DNA of 62,880 nucleotides from positions 1 to 62,880 of the forward strand of contig CAJTQI010000014.1 of assembly GCA_910578645.1 (NCBI GenBank), given 5' to 3'. Source of the DNA: an uncultured Lachnospiraceae bacterium (lineage in GTDB: Bacteria; Bacillota; Clostridia; Lachnospirales; Lachnospiraceae). This document shows, piece after piece, positions 51,221-60,980 of the stretch (position 1 is its first letter; each line of letters starts with the position of its first letter). A program made the translations under genes and the position numbers. Below the pieces are notes generated by a model, which had not been told where the DNA came from, ran no database searches, and saw only the letters and a list, made by a program, of their open reading frames with translations.

Positions 51221-52528
51221 CTATTTTGTCTTGGCATCCTTGTCCATAGGACGTACAAGGAAGATGCTCATGAGCAATGCGACAATATAGAGAACAATGG
51301 TAAGGTATAGTACGTTCTGGTATCCAACCGGATTGATGCTGTTGCCGTGGGAGTCTACCGTAAATTCTCCGCTGTTATTTACAATCAGGTTTGCCACCTG
51401 GTTACCCGTTAGACCTGCAAATGCCCATGCGGATAAGGTGATTCCGTGCAGTGCACTGATGCTGCCCATGCCGTAATGGTCGGAAAGAAGGGTGGGCACG
51501 TTGGAGAAACCGCCGCCGTAACCTGCATTGACAACAAAGATTAACCCGAGAACAAGGACTGTCAGAAGCATATTGCCCTGTCCGTTTTTGATACCGCCGG
51601 TTACCATTACCAATCCAGTAAAGATGATGGAGAGTATAAAAATCAGCTTATATATTGTATTCCTGTCTTTCATCGTGTCTGCCCATGCGGAGAAACCAAG
51701 ACGTCCGCCGGCATTGAAGACTGCGGATACTGTGGAGATTACGCCTACGGCGCCTGCGAGGCCGATACACTTTACAATCATCTTTTCCTGGGAAATCAGT
51801 GCAAGGCCACAGGTAATATTGATGTAGAACATCAACCAGATACCGATATAGTTGGCCACAGGTCTTGTCTTGATGACATCCATAATACCCTGCCCTTTTT
51901 CTTTTGTTTTGGGTTCATGCCATCCCTCAGGTTTCTTGAGCAGTATATGTCCTAAGAACATCATAACAAAATATACACAGGCAAGTATCATAAACATCTT
52001 GTAGATGCCGCCTTCTCCGAGATTCTCTAACATCGCCTGCATTATCGGGCTCGCGATTGCCTTGGCAGCGCCGAAACCTGCAACGGCAAGACCGGTTGCA
52101 AGACCTTTCCTGTCTTCAAACCAGAGCATTAATGTCTTGACGGGGGATAGATAGCCTGTTCCTAGTCCGATACCCATAATGAAACCATAACAGATATAGA
52201 TGCCAACAAGAGCCAGGACGCTGTGCTGGTGCTGTCCGCCATAGTAGATGAAAAATCCTGTTCCCGCCATGCCGGCAGCAAAACAGATTGCAGCAATCAG
52301 TGAAGACTTATGTATATCCTTCTCTACCACATTTCCTAAAAATGCCGCAGACATTCCTAAGAAGAAGATGGCGAAACTGAATGCCCATTCGGTTGCACCC
52401 TTGGAAAAGCCGATGTAGTCTGCAATTTCTTGACTAAAGATGGACCAACAGTAAACAGTACCGATGCTGCAATGGAGCAATAGCGCCGGGATAGCGGCAC
52501 ATACCCATTTGTTTTGATTCTTTTTCAT
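51221..52528 (-). CDS. OFA-family MFS transporter
   Basis: A 435-residue major facilitator of the oxalate/formate antiporter family: 'WVCAAIPALLLHCSIGTVYCWSIFSQEIADYIGFSKGATEWAFSFAIFFLGMSAAFLG' at the N-terminus, 'GLGTGYLSPVKTLMLWFEDRKGLATGLAVAGFGAAK' in the middle, 12 predicted spans. I start at ATG 52528; the frame runs to TTG 52567, but the extra 13 residues are unlike the family. The substrate is probably a small monocarboxylate or dicarboxylate. It stands alone, with its own terminator at 51152. Confidence 0.9.
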   Translation of the reverse strand: MKKNQNKWVCAAIPALLLHCSIGTVYCWSIFSQEIADYIGFSKGATEWAFSFAIFFLGMSAAFLGNVVEKDIHKSSLIAAICFAAGMAGTGFFIYYGGQHQHSVLALVGIYICYGFIMGIGLGTGYLSPVKTLMLWFEDRKGLATGLAVAGFGAAKAIASPIMQAMLENLGEGGIYKMFMILACVYFVMMFLGHILLKKPEGWHEPKTKEKGQGIMDVIKTRPVANYIGIWLMFYINITCGLALISQEKMIVKCIGLAGAVGVISTVSAVFNAGGRLGFSAWADTMKDRNTIYKLIFILSIIFTGLVMVTGGIKNGQGNMLLTVLVLGLIFVVNAGYGGGFSNVPTLLSDHYGMGSISALHGITLSAWAFAGLTGNQVANLIVNNSGEFTVDSHGNSINPVGYQNVLYLTIVLYIVALLMSIFLVRPMDKDAKTK

Positions 52529-52804
52529 TGTGCAAAGTATCCTTTCTTTGGTTGTTAATATGTGCAAAAAAGCATGTGAGGGATGATAAATCCTCTGTTA
52601 ATTCTACTCCTATTGTAAGAAAAATTCAAGAATCAAAAAGAAGTTTGGAAGCTATTACAGGAAGTATTTAAGTGTGTGAAAATGCAGCGGCAGGAGTATA
52701 ATTTCCTGTCTTCTATCCATCCTAATTTGATAGTCGCAATGTATCAAAAGGCGTCCACATAAAATCTTTGGCAATGAAGCAGCACACAAATAAGGAGAAA
52801 AGGG

Positions 52805-54103
52805 ATGGAATCTGTTTGGAATAAAACGGCGGTGCTTCCGCAATTTGAAAGTTTACAAGGTGATACCAGGACGGATGTTTTGATTATCGGTGGAGGGATT
52901 ACGGGTATTTTGTGCGCTTATTTTTTACAGCAGAGGGGGATTGACTATCTGCTTGTGGAGGGCGAAGAAATCTGTCACGGGGTGACGGGCAATACAACTG
53001 CCAAGATTACGGCACAGCACGGCTTGATTTATGCAAAAATGATTCGGCGTGCGGGTCTCGAGAAAACAAAGCTGTATCTGGAGGCAAATCAGAGGGCAGT
53101 ACAAAAATATGCGGAACTCACTTCGGGGATTTCCTGCGATTTTGCAGAGAAAACGGCGTATGTTTATTCTCCGGATGACAGAAGAAAACTGGAGAAAGAA
53201 GCGGAAGCTTATCGGAAACTTGGACTTGACGATGAAATTGCAGATTGCGGAGAACTTCCTTTTCCGGTAGTGGGGGCGGTAAGAATGACAAAACAGGCAC
53301 AATTCCATCCGCTGAAATTCTTGTCTGAAATGGCAAAAGGATTAAAAATCTATGAGCATACGTTTGTCACGCAGCTTATGCCCGGTAAAGCGGTTACAAG
53401 ACAGGGAGATATTTCTTATGAGCGGGTTATTTTCGCGAGCCATTATCCCATTGATAATAAACACGGATATTATTTCATGAAATTGTATCAACACCGCTCT
53501 TATGTGATTGCACTGGAAGAGGCAGCACAGATAGGCGGTATGTATGTGAATGAAAATAAGAAAGGTATGTCTTTGCGTAGTCATGGCAATCTGCTGCTTC
53601 TGGGTGGCGGTGGGCACCGTACAGGAAAAAAAGGTGGAAACTGGCAGGAACTGCGGGATTTTGCAAGGGCATACTACCCGGATGCCGTAGAGAAATACCA
53701 TTGGGCAGCCCAGGATTGCATGTCCTTGGACGAGGCGCCGTATATCGGAAGCTATTCTCCGTCTATGCCAGGCTGTTATGTGGCCACAGGTTTTAGAAAA
53801 TGGGGAATGACGACGGCTATGGTATCGGCAATGGTGTTGGCGGATTTATTAGAAGGAATCGAGAATCCATATAAAACCATATTTGCCCCTGACAGGAATA
53901 TGTTTACAAGTCAGTTGTTATTTAATAGCGCGGAAGCTGTTTTCAATATGCTTACGCCTACGGTTCCCCGTTGCCCTCATCTGGGTTGCGCCTTGAAGTG
54001 GAATAAGGCGGAGCGTTCCTGGGATTGTCCATGTCATGGCTCGCGCTTTGCACAAGACGGGAGGCTGCTTGACAATCCGGCGAATGGGGATAAGCAGATG
54101 TAA
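52805..54103 (+). CDS. FAD-dependent oxidoreductase with C-terminal Rieske domain
   Basis: A 432-residue protein. The DAO-type FAD domain starts with the dinucleotide motif 'DVLIIGGGITGILCAYFLQQRGIDYLLVE' and has 'GNTTAKITAQHG', typical of the YhfW/gamma-glutamylputrescine-oxidase-like group. The last 50 residues hold a Rieske 2Fe-2S site, 'RCPHLGCALKW' and 'WDCPCHGSRF' (C-x-H and C-x2-H). The domain seems slightly shorter than usual, ending soon after 'LLDNPANGDKQM'. Substrate unknown. The aldo/keto reductase gene follows 231 bases later in the same direction. Upstream the 276-bp gap has no gene. Confidence 0.9.
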   Translation: MESVWNKTAVLPQFESLQGDTRTDVLIIGGGITGILCAYFLQQRGIDYLLVEGEEICHGVTGNTTAKITAQHGLIYAKMIRRAGLEKTKLYLEANQRAVQKYAELTSGISCDFAEKTAYVYSPDDRRKLEKEAEAYRKLGLDDEIADCGELPFPVVGAVRMTKQAQFHPLKFLSEMAKGLKIYEHTFVTQLMPGKAVTRQGDISYERVIFASHYPIDNKHGYYFMKLYQHRSYVIALEEAAQIGGMYVNENKKGMSLRSHGNLLLLGGGGHRTGKKGGNWQELRDFARAYYPDAVEKYHWAAQDCMSLDEAPYIGSYSPSMPGCYVATGFRKWGMTTAMVSAMVLADLLEGIENPYKTIFAPDRNMFTSQLLFNSAEAVFNMLTPTVPRCPHLGCALKWNKAERSWDCPCHGSRFAQDGRLLDNPANGDKQM

Positions 54104-54334
54104 GATATGTCGTATAACGATTGTGATTTTGTGGTTGTATTACCGCAGTCAGGCTTATGGGAGATTTGGTTTCAAAATGGATACTGTAGCGTCTGTGGAG
54201 TAAAGTGGAGGGCGGAAATTTTGTGTGGACGAGGGCAGGTATTATTTGGTATGATAATAGATGTAATCTTTAAGAACTTTACGAGGCCCTCTCCGTATCA
54301 TGACGGAAAGTGTGGGATATGAAAAGGAGGAAAA

Positions 54335-55462
54335 ATGACGAGGAAATTAGGTTTTGGTTTGATGCGCCTGCCTCTTTTGGATAAGAATAAGGCAGACAGC
54401 ATTGACTTAGAGCAAGTCAAGGAAATGGTAGATGTTTTTCTGGATAAGGGTTTTACATATTTTGATACGGCTTGGATGTACTGTGGGTTTAACAGTGAGA
54501 ATGCGACGAAGGAGGTTCTGGTTGAACGTTATCCCAGAGACCGTTATACGTTGGCAACCAAACTTAATGCCAGTTTTTTCCATACGTTAGAGGACAGAGA
54601 TAAGATATTCAACGAGCAGAGAAAGAAGACGGGCGTAGAATATTTTGATTATTACCTTCTCCATGGCATCGAGGCGGAAAGTTATACGAAGTTTGAAAAG
54701 TTGGATTGCTTCCGTTGGTTACAGGAGAAGAAAGAGCAGGGGCTTGTAAAGAATATCGGATTCTCTTTCCATGACAGCGCAGAATTGTTGGATGAAATTC
54801 TGACCAAGCATCCTGAGATGGAGTTTGTGCAGTTACAGATTAATTATCTGGATTGGGAGAGCCAGTGGATACAGTCTCGGAAATGTTATGAAGTGGCAGT
54901 GAAGCATCAAGTGCCTGTCATAGTCATGGAGCCGGTCAAGGGCGGCACATTGGCGAGTCTGCCGGAAGAAGCGGAAAAACTTTTTAAAGAGCGTGAGCCG
55001 GAGATGTCAATTTCTTCTTGGGCGATACGGTTTGCAGCTTCCTTAGACAATGTCATGATGGTGCTTTCAGGTATGAGCAATATGGAACAGATAATAGATA
55101 ACACTAGTTATATGGAAGATTTTAAACCTTTGAAGGAAGAAGAAAAGGAATTAGTGTTCCGTGCTGCGCAGATGGTGAACGGTCAGATTGCCGTTTCCTG
55201 TACAGGCTGCTCTTACTGTACGGAAGGGTGTCCGAAGCATATTGCGATTCCGCAGTATTTCTCACTGTATAATGAGAATATGCGGGAAAAACTGGAAGAG
55301 AAAGGGTGGACGATAAACTATTCTAATTATGAGGTTCTGACGAAAGACTTCGGCAGGGCGAAGGACTGTATTGCATGTGGACAGTGTGAGAAGGCTTGTC
55401 CGCAGCATCTGCCGATTGTTGAGGAGCTGAAAAAGGTGTCGGCTCATTTTGACAGGGCATAA
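54335..55462 (+). CDS. Aldo/keto reductase with ferredoxin-type 4Fe-4S domain
   Basis: A 375-residue protein. The N-terminal 270 residues form an AKR barrel: 'LGFGLMRLPL', 'YFDTAWMY' (Asp and Tyr of the catalytic set), 'LATKLNASFF' (Lys) and 'YYLLHGIEAE' (His). The C-terminus has two cysteine clusters, 'CTGCSYCTEGCPKHI' and 'CIACGQCEKACPQHL', for two 4Fe-4S centres. This fusion is common in anaerobes and suggests ferredoxin-linked reduction of an aldehyde or ketone. AAAAGGAGG precedes the ATG. A terminator follows at 55504. Confidence 0.93.
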   Translation: MTRKLGFGLMRLPLLDKNKADSIDLEQVKEMVDVFLDKGFTYFDTAWMYCGFNSENATKEVLVERYPRDRYTLATKLNASFFHTLEDRDKIFNEQRKKTGVEYFDYYLLHGIEAESYTKFEKLDCFRWLQEKKEQGLVKNIGFSFHDSAELLDEILTKHPEMEFVQLQINYLDWESQWIQSRKCYEVAVKHQVPVIVMEPVKGGTLASLPEEAEKLFKEREPEMSISSWAIRFAASLDNVMMVLSGMSNMEQIIDNTSYMEDFKPLKEEEKELVFRAAQMVNGQIAVSCTGCSYCTEGCPKHIAIPQYFSLYNENMREKLEEKGWTINYSNYEVLTKDFGRAKDCIACGQCEKACPQHLPIVEELKKVSAHFDRA

Positions 55463-55503
55463 CGTGGGAAGAGATGACGAAAGAGAGTCCATAATAAAAT
55501 ATG

Positions 55504-55546
55504 ACTGCCGCCATACAATATAGAAAAGGAATGGCGGCAGTTTTTT
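55504..55546 (+). terminator. Terminator after the aldo/keto reductase
   Basis: ACTGCCGCCAT / ATGGCGGCAGT, 11 bp perfect, loop of 16 bases, then TTTTTT. Confidence 0.9.
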
Positions 55547-55790
55547 ATGTGATTAGAGAGCTATACAAGTGAAAATAAAAACATGGAGACAAAGAGAGTT
55601 ATTTTTCTGCATTTCATGTAGCAGACCCGGTATCCTCCAGGATAGATGTACAATGAGGACAGCGAGTGGCATGAATGGAAATTTTAGTTTTGCAGAAAGC
55701 GCATATGATTATTAATTAGATTGCGACTAAATTGATAGCATAAAATTTAGTTGTTGTCATCATAGAAATGATGTGTGCTTCGGTGGATGA

Positions 55791-55931
55791 GCCTTAAAAT
55801 TTATTTTATTGTATTCTGCTGCCAGACGCTTGGCGGCGGATATTAGAGGCAACTCAAAAGAGGTTTTCGATATTTACGGTTTGCATGTCGAAGGGGTTGT
55901 AAAAACAGTTGCAAAAGAGTTTAATAAATAA
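55791..55931 (+). pseudogene. Orphan C-terminal coding remnant, transketolase-tail-like
   Basis: In the 577-bp gap before the glycosidase gene, a frame after TGA 55788-55790 reads ...'RGNSKEVFDIYGLHVEGVV' and continues to TAA 55929-55931, with no start codon. Ser-x3-hydrophobic, 'YGL' and the following Val/Lys-rich end resemble the last helix of transketolase C-terminal subunits ('ELLEKYGL...'). It looks like the end of a deleted gene. The resemblance is by eye only; chance coding is possible. The rest of the gap shows nothing I can name. Confidence 0.3.
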
Positions 55932-56039
55932 GAGAGAGGTTTCTAACTGTCTCTAAAAGCGGTAACGGATAAATGTGAGATTTGTATTTACGCGCTGCTT
56001 TATGAACTTACTAAAAAGCAGCGCAGAAACGGAGGAAAC

Positions 56040-57587
56040 ATGCAAAAAATTGAAAGATGGGGAGTTTTGGAATTAAGCCGTTTGGGCAAAACCGACGGGA
56101 ATCCGTTCAAGGACTACACAATAAAGGCAAGCTTCCGGAGTGACCGGGAGGAAAAAAGCATTACCGGATTCTATGACGGGGACGGTGTGTATAAAATTCG
56201 TTTTATGCCGTCCTATGAGGGAGTTTATACGTATCACATCTCGGGGAATTTTGCCCATAGCATAGAAGAACCTACAGGCAGTTTTGAGGTAGGCCCTGCC
56301 GACAGTGAAAACCACGGGCCTGTTGTGGTGGAGGGGACGCATCTTCGGTATACTGACGGTACGGCGTATCATTCCATTGGGACTACTTGCTATGCATGGG
56401 TCTTTCAGCCTTTAAATCTGCAGGAGCGGACCCTTGAGACTCTGCGCGGCAGCGCCTTTAACAAAATACGTTTTTGCCTGTTCCCGAAGTTTTATGATTA
56501 CAATAAAAAAGAACCCCTTGCCATGCCTTTTGAGCGGGGAAACGGGGAGGGACTGGATTCGGAACTGGTAAAGACAAATGAGAAAGACCGTATGCTTTTT
56601 CCGGGACAGAAAATCGAGCCCTACGATTTCGGCTTTGACTATACCCGTCCTAATGTAGAGTTGTTCCGGCTTTTTGATAAGCGGATTGCACAGTTGCGGG
56701 AGATGGGTATCGAAGCAGACCTGATTCTGATGCACCCTTATGATAAGTGGGGCATGAATCAGATGGGCAGGGAAGCCTGCGAGCAATATTTGAATTATGT
56801 GGTTTCACGATATGGAGCTTATCGGAATGTCTGGTGGTCCCTCGCCAACGAATATGATTTTGTACTTGCCAAAAAGCCTGAGGATTGGGAGCATTATGGG
56901 GAACTGATATTTTCTATCGACCCATACGGTCATATGCTTTCCGTACATAATGGATTGAAAACTTATGACTTTTCCAGACCGTGGATTACGCACTGCTCTT
57001 TGCAGCGAACCGATTTTTACCTGACGACGGAGAGCTCCGACAGGTATCTGGAACAATATCACAAGCCTGTGGTTTGGGATGAAATCTGTTATGAGGGAAA
57101 TCTGGAAATGGGCTGGGGCAATATCACTGCCCAAGAGATGGTACGCCGCTTCTGGGAAGGTGCGATGCGCGGCGCTTATTGCGGACATGGCGAGACCTAT
57201 CTGGATGAAGTAATCTGGTGGTCCCATGGTGGTACGCTGAAAGGAGAAAGTCCCGAAAGGTTGAAATTCCTGTCACAAATTTTGGGGGAAGTGCCGGGAA
57301 TTGGATTGAACAAAGGGGAAGGCGCTTTTGATGAAGTGGTGGGATATGCCGGTGGACACAGCGGGGAAGGGATGGAGACTTGCTATGACTATTCTATCCA
57401 TTACCTGGGGGTATGCCAGCCTGCCAAACGTAGGGTTATTTTGCCGGAAGATACAAAATATCAGGTAGATTTAATCGATACCTGGAATATGACCGTTACG
57501 CCACTTGGTGAGATGAGCGGATTCAATATAATTCAGATGCCGGGCAGACAGTATATGGCGATTCGCATTTGTAAAGCCGGAGAATAG
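56040..57587 (+). CDS. DUF5060/DUF5605-like glycoside hydrolase
   Basis: A 515-residue protein. The N-terminal beta domain ('VLELSRLGKTDGNPFKDYTIKASFRSD', 'YKIRFMPSYEGVYTYHISG') resembles DUF5060. A TIM barrel of the DUF4038/apiosidase-like type follows ('GTTCYAWVF', 'FNKIRFCLFPKFYDYN', 'VWWSLANEYDFV', where the Asn-Glu is a likely catalytic acid). 'HKPVVWDEICYEGN' carries a second Glu that could be the nucleophile. A DUF5605-like C-terminal domain closes it. No signal peptide. GGAGGAAAC precedes the ATG. It probably acts on plant-polysaccharide oligomers; exact linkage unknown. No partner genes are nearby. Confidence 0.8.
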   Translation: MQKIERWGVLELSRLGKTDGNPFKDYTIKASFRSDREEKSITGFYDGDGVYKIRFMPSYEGVYTYHISGNFAHSIEEPTGSFEVGPADSENHGPVVVEGTHLRYTDGTAYHSIGTTCYAWVFQPLNLQERTLETLRGSAFNKIRFCLFPKFYDYNKKEPLAMPFERGNGEGLDSELVKTNEKDRMLFPGQKIEPYDFGFDYTRPNVELFRLFDKRIAQLREMGIEADLILMHPYDKWGMNQMGREACEQYLNYVVSRYGAYRNVWWSLANEYDFVLAKKPEDWEHYGELIFSIDPYGHMLSVHNGLKTYDFSRPWITHCSLQRTDFYLTTESSDRYLEQYHKPVVWDEICYEGNLEMGWGNITAQEMVRRFWEGAMRGAYCGHGETYLDEVIWWSHGGTLKGESPERLKFLSQILGEVPGIGLNKGEGAFDEVVGYAGGHSGEGMETCYDYSIHYLGVCQPAKRRVILPEDTKYQVDLIDTWNMTVTPLGEMSGFNIIQMPGRQYMAIRICKAGE

Positions 57588-57667
57588 GATTCTGCAAGGG
57601 TTTTCTGATAGAGAACGCTTCGAAACGGAAGGTCGGAGTTGTTTTATGATATGTTAGGGAAAAATAT

Positions 57668-58081
57668 ATGGAATATAAGGAAAATGTGTTGTTCTATGAG
57701 GATTATTGTGAGTTGAGGAAAAGTGTTGGGTGGTTGCTTTTTTCAAAGGAGCAGACACAAAAGGCGCTTGCCAATAGTCTGTATACGGTAATTGCAGTTA
57801 AGGATAGCCAAACTGTTGGCATGGGAAGACTGATAGGTGACGGAATGTATTATATGGTAGTTGATATTGTGGTACGGCCGAACTATCAGAGACAGGGTAT
57901 TGGCAATAAAATTATCAATATGATAATAGAATATGTTGATAGGGAAACACCAATCGGAGGACGTTCCAGTATTCATTTGATTGCAGAAAAAGGAAAAGAG
58001 ACATTTTATGAGAAAATAGGATTTAGGATTATCCCACATGAATTTTGTGGTTCTGGTATGAGGAAAGTTATTCATAAGTAA
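57668..58081 (+). CDS. GNAT-family N-acetyltransferase
   Basis: A 137-residue acetyltransferase with the acetyl-CoA-binding motif A 'MVVDIVVRPNYQRQGIGNKIINMII' (Q/RxxGxG/A) near residue 70 and the C-terminal 'FYEKIGFRIIP'. The substrate is not evident. Only one base separates its stop from a truncated Rpn-type remnant (58083), so the 3' flank is a rearrangement junction. The gene itself appears intact. Confidence 0.9.
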   Translation: MEYKENVLFYEDYCELRKSVGWLLFSKEQTQKALANSLYTVIAVKDSQTVGMGRLIGDGMYYMVVDIVVRPNYQRQGIGNKIINMIIEYVDRETPIGGRSSIHLIAEKGKETFYEKIGFRIIPHEFCGSGMRKVIHK

Positions 58082-58082
58082 G

Positions 58083-58484
58083 GTGCGACTTATTTATACG
58101 ATTAACCGTCGATTTGAGGAAATTAATGATGTATTTGATGATGGTTCTCATATCGTATATGTAAATGGAAACTATAAGGGAGACGACGAGATTGGTAAGC
58201 TGTTACATGATTTTGGCTGTAAGGAATCGAAGGATATGTATTATCCTGAGTCGGCTAAAGGGGTACGGCATTTTAAGGAAGAAGGAGGCCGGAAGAGGAT
58301 GTGCGAAGCGGTTTAAAATTATGCGAAGAGTTATGCGGAAAAGTATGCGGAAAATGCAAGGCTGAATAGTTTGTTGGAGTCCATAAGGAATTTAATGGAA
58401 TCAATGAAGTGGTCTGCGGAACAGGCTATGGTTGCAATGAAGGTATCAGATGCGGATAAGGCTGCGCTTTTGAAGAAGTTATGA
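58083..58484 (+). pseudogene. Truncated Rpn/PD-(D/E)XK nuclease-transposase remnant
   Basis: The text 'YTINRRFEEINDVFDDGS', 'YVNGNYKGDDEIGKLLHDF' and 'HFKEEGGRKRMCEAV' is the C-terminal half of Rpn-like PD-(D/E)XK transposase-family proteins. A TAA (58314-58316) interrupts the frame. After it, the same frame continues 'NYAKSYAEKYAENARLNSLL' and ends at TGA 58482-58484, the normal family tail. The N-terminal nuclease core is absent. Clearly a pseudogene. Confidence 0.8.
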
Positions 58485-58553
58485 GTAAGCAGCGAGGCAG
58501 ATAACAGAGATACGTTTATATGGGTCTGTATGTAACAATAAAGGGTGTTTCAA

Positions 58554-58590
58554 CAAGGAGTATTCTGGATAGACAGGATGCTCCTTATTC
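58554..58590 (+). terminator. Hairpin after the Rpn remnant
   Basis: AAGGAGTATTCTG pairs with CAGGATGCTCCTT (one bulge/mismatch), loop GATAGA, then ATTC; a weak terminator. Confidence 0.5.
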
Positions 58591-58697
58591 AGTTTCATAA
58601 GGATAAAAAGGCAAAATGAAGAAATTGAAAATGAGGATTTGCAAAACACACCCCTGTGCCATTGCGGCATGGGGATTTTTTAAAGCAATCCTGGTAA

Positions 58698-59485
58698 GTC
58701 TGGTCGGCGTTTTATGCTTTTCAGGGGATTGCAGTGGATACGGTGAAAGGCCAGTTTACAATGGAAGTATTCAGGGCGGCGATAGAGCGATTTGTCTTTG
58801 GTCATATCCATATGTGGTTTCTTCAGATTTTGTGTGGATTTTATTTGCTGATTCCAATAGCGAGACAGATAAGCGTAAAAAAAGAAACATTGCGGTATTA
58901 CCTGATTCTATGGAGCATATTCCGGTTCCTGATACCGACCCTGACGGATACTTTTGGGCTGACAACATTTCAGGCACGGATTGACAGTCTGGGGCTTGAT
59001 ATACTGGTTGGTAATTTTGGCTATTTCTTATTGGGATATTATCTGAATACAACGGACATCACGAAGAAAGTCAGGTGGTGTATTTACGCAATGGGAATAC
59101 TCTCATTCATCCCGACTCCTTACCTGACAGTGCAGGATTGTATAAAATCCGACATCTATGTAGAGCGATGGTTCACTCCGGAGTCTTTGAATGTTCTACT
59201 CATGACCATTGCCGTTTTTGTATGCTTTCGGTATTGTAAGGCGTTTGAACAGGTAAGAAGGGCACAGCTATGGGGAAATCTGTCCCGCTATACTTTTTTG
59301 TGCATATGTTCCATCTGTTTATTCTGGAAAAATTGAACCTTGTGGGAATCACAACGGTTTCTTATCCGGCGGTGGTTTCCATACCTGTGATGACAATCTT
59401 TATTTTTACAGTCAGCTTGCCTGGGGCGTTTGTAACTGACTATATACCGTTTGTGAGAAAAATAGTGATGCTCCATGCAAACTGA
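58698..59485 (+). pseudogene. Acyltransferase-3 family membrane protein, broken (1)
   Basis: Fragment of an Acyltransferase_3 O-acyltransferase: 'VWSAFYAFQGIAVDTVKGQF', 'HMWFLQILCGFYLLIPIARQI', 'GYFLLGYYLNTTDI'. The N-terminal part with the catalytic His is missing. At about 59294-59299 a run of six T shifts the frame; with seven T the product would continue 'YTFFVHMFHLFILEKLNL' to TGA 59483-59485. Lost start plus frameshift make a pseudogene. It may have decorated a cell-surface glycan. Confidence 0.8.
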
Positions 59486-59502
59486 CATGTGCTTAGGAAG
59501 GA

Positions 59503-60301
59503 ATGAAAATGGTGGAGGCAAATACAGGAGAGAACAGGCAGTTTCGTATTTTATCTGCACTCGGCATCATTTTTGATTGAGGTGATGAACGTATGGATGC
59601 GGAAAGTTCTGAAGGTTCTGCATTTAAAATATGAATGACTCATTTTTATCTGTTCTCTGGTTCTGGGTATGGTCACAATTCAACTGGCAATAGGTGGGCA
59701 TGTATGGGGAATTTATAAATTTCCGGGAAGGCTCTTACTCATGTTTCCGGGATTTCAGATGGGAAAGATTTATAAAGAGAAGATAGAGACACATGATACG
59801 CTGTCGGATGGGATTTATTTTCTCATGGTCATAGGCGTACAGATATTGATTTCCATTTTTAATGCAGGGCTGGCATTTGGCGTCGTATGGGTGACAAGTT
59901 TTGCCAACGGATTTGTAGTTCCTTATTTAACGGTGGTCACGGGGATTGCATTTTGGTTGCGGACAGCCGGACTCATAAGTAAAACACCTGTTATTTCAGG
60001 GAAACTTGTTACGGTTGGACGTAATACCTATTCCATTATGATGCATCATGTCGCGGTATTCATGCTAGTAAAGGGGATTTTTTATTTGTGTAACTGCCTA
60101 ACGCCTTTATGTGCAGGATTTGACAGGGAGTTGTTTTTTCATGATATTAATTATGTTTATCTGGCAGGAGGAACGGAAGCAAGTAAATGGCTCTATCTGT
60201 TGGCCAGAATTGGAGTGCCGCTTCTGATTGCGGAAAGATTAAAAAAGATAAAAGCGTTTGTGAGAAAGGTAACGGGGTATGATATTTTAAGGAAGAAGTA
60301 G
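59503..60301 (+). pseudogene. Acyltransferase-3 family membrane protein, broken (2)
   Basis: ATG 59503, with AGGAAGG upstream, reads 'MKMVEANTGENRQFRILSAL' and stops at TGA 59578. The text then resumes in another frame ('IEVMNVWMRKVLKVLHLKYE', stop, 'LIFICSLVLG') and the C-terminal half is open from about 59669 ('PGRLLLMFPGFQMGKIYKEK', 'TVGRNTYSIMMHHVAVFML'). Most of the N-terminal half is deleted. Its last codons overlap an Rpn-type remnant in a different frame, so the 3' end is also a junction. Confidence 0.75.
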
Positions 60302-60327
60302 GTCGCAAGAGAATGTGTGAAGCCAGA
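60283..60327 (+). pseudogene. Short second Rpn-type remnant
   Basis: In the frame from 60283 the text reads YFKEEVGRKRMCEARL, matching 'HFKEEGGRKRMCEAV' of the remnant at 58083-58484. The nucleotide match is also visible (TTTTAAGGAAGAAG). The following 400 bp to the toxin-antitoxin promoter hold no gene I can support. Confidence 0.55.
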
Positions 60328-60656
60328 CTGACCGCTACGGTAGCTTGCGGAAGCGGAGAAGTTTCCTACGCAAGTATAAGAGGCTGGTACTGGACAGGGC
60401 ATTTTTGTTGTGGCGGGAGACTGCAGTAGGATGGAGAAATGAGTGTATACAAATTAAATTTGTAGAGGGATTATGGAAGAAATGTGATAATATAGAGATA
60501 TTTACAATAATAATTACTAAAAGTGATATATTTATGGTGTAACATAGGCGTGTATAGAGTAATATCATAGCTGAAACTGCTTTGTTGAAAGAATGTGTAT
60601 CTGGAATCATGGATAGTTATATTTTGTGGTTACGGACATAAAAGTTTAGCATTTAC

Positions 60657-60697
60657 ATAGCATTTGCCTTTACAAATGCTATCTAACGGGATATACT
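60657..60697 (+). promoter_or_regulatory. Toxin-antitoxin promoter with overlapping operator
   Basis: TTTACA (60669-60674), 17-bp spacer, TATACT (60692-60697). The 10-bp inverted repeat ATAGCATTTG (60657-60666) / CAAATGCTAT (60673-60682) covers the -35, a typical place for antitoxin/complex autorepression. Confidence 0.65.
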
Positions 60698-60728
60698 ATA
60701 GTTAAATTTGAAGGGAGAGGTGATACAA

Positions 60729-60980
60729 ATGGCTCAGATTAGTTTGCGTATAGAGGACGAGGTAAAGAAAAAGGCGGAGCAGGCATGTGCTGATATTGGT
60801 ATGTCATTGTCAACAGCGATTAACATTTATCTGAAAAAGCTGGGGAGAGAGAAACGCATACCATTTGAAGTCTCTGTAGACCCTTTTTATTCGCAGGAAA
60901 ATGTGGAAAGGCTCAGAAATTCAGTAGCACAGATGGAAGTGACCGGAGGTACAGTGCATGAGGTAGAGCTTGATGATTAA
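60729..60980 (+). CDS. RelB/DinJ-family antitoxin
   Basis: An 83-residue protein. The N-terminal ribbon-helix-helix 'AQISLRIEDEVKKKAEQACADIGMSLSTAINIYLKKLGREKRIPFEV' is the RelB/DinJ DNA-binding fold; the C-terminal acidic tail would wrap the toxin. ATG 60729 has AGGGAGAGG upstream; the frame's TTG at 60708 is less likely. It overlaps the YoeB-like toxin gene by 8 bases. The operator palindrome at 60657 suggests autoregulation. Confidence 0.92.
   Translation: MAQISLRIEDEVKKKAEQACADIGMSLSTAINIYLKKLGREKRIPFEVSVDPFYSQENVERLRNSVAQMEVTGGTVHEVELDD

Noticed and set aside
54107..54322. 71-codon open frame between the oxidoreductase and aldo/keto reductase genes
   Set aside because: No ribosome site, odd composition, and it overlaps the likely promoter of the downstream gene.
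58616..58984. 122-codon open frame over the first acyltransferase remnant
   Set aside because: It is in a different frame from the recognisable acyltransferase text and shows no family resemblance.
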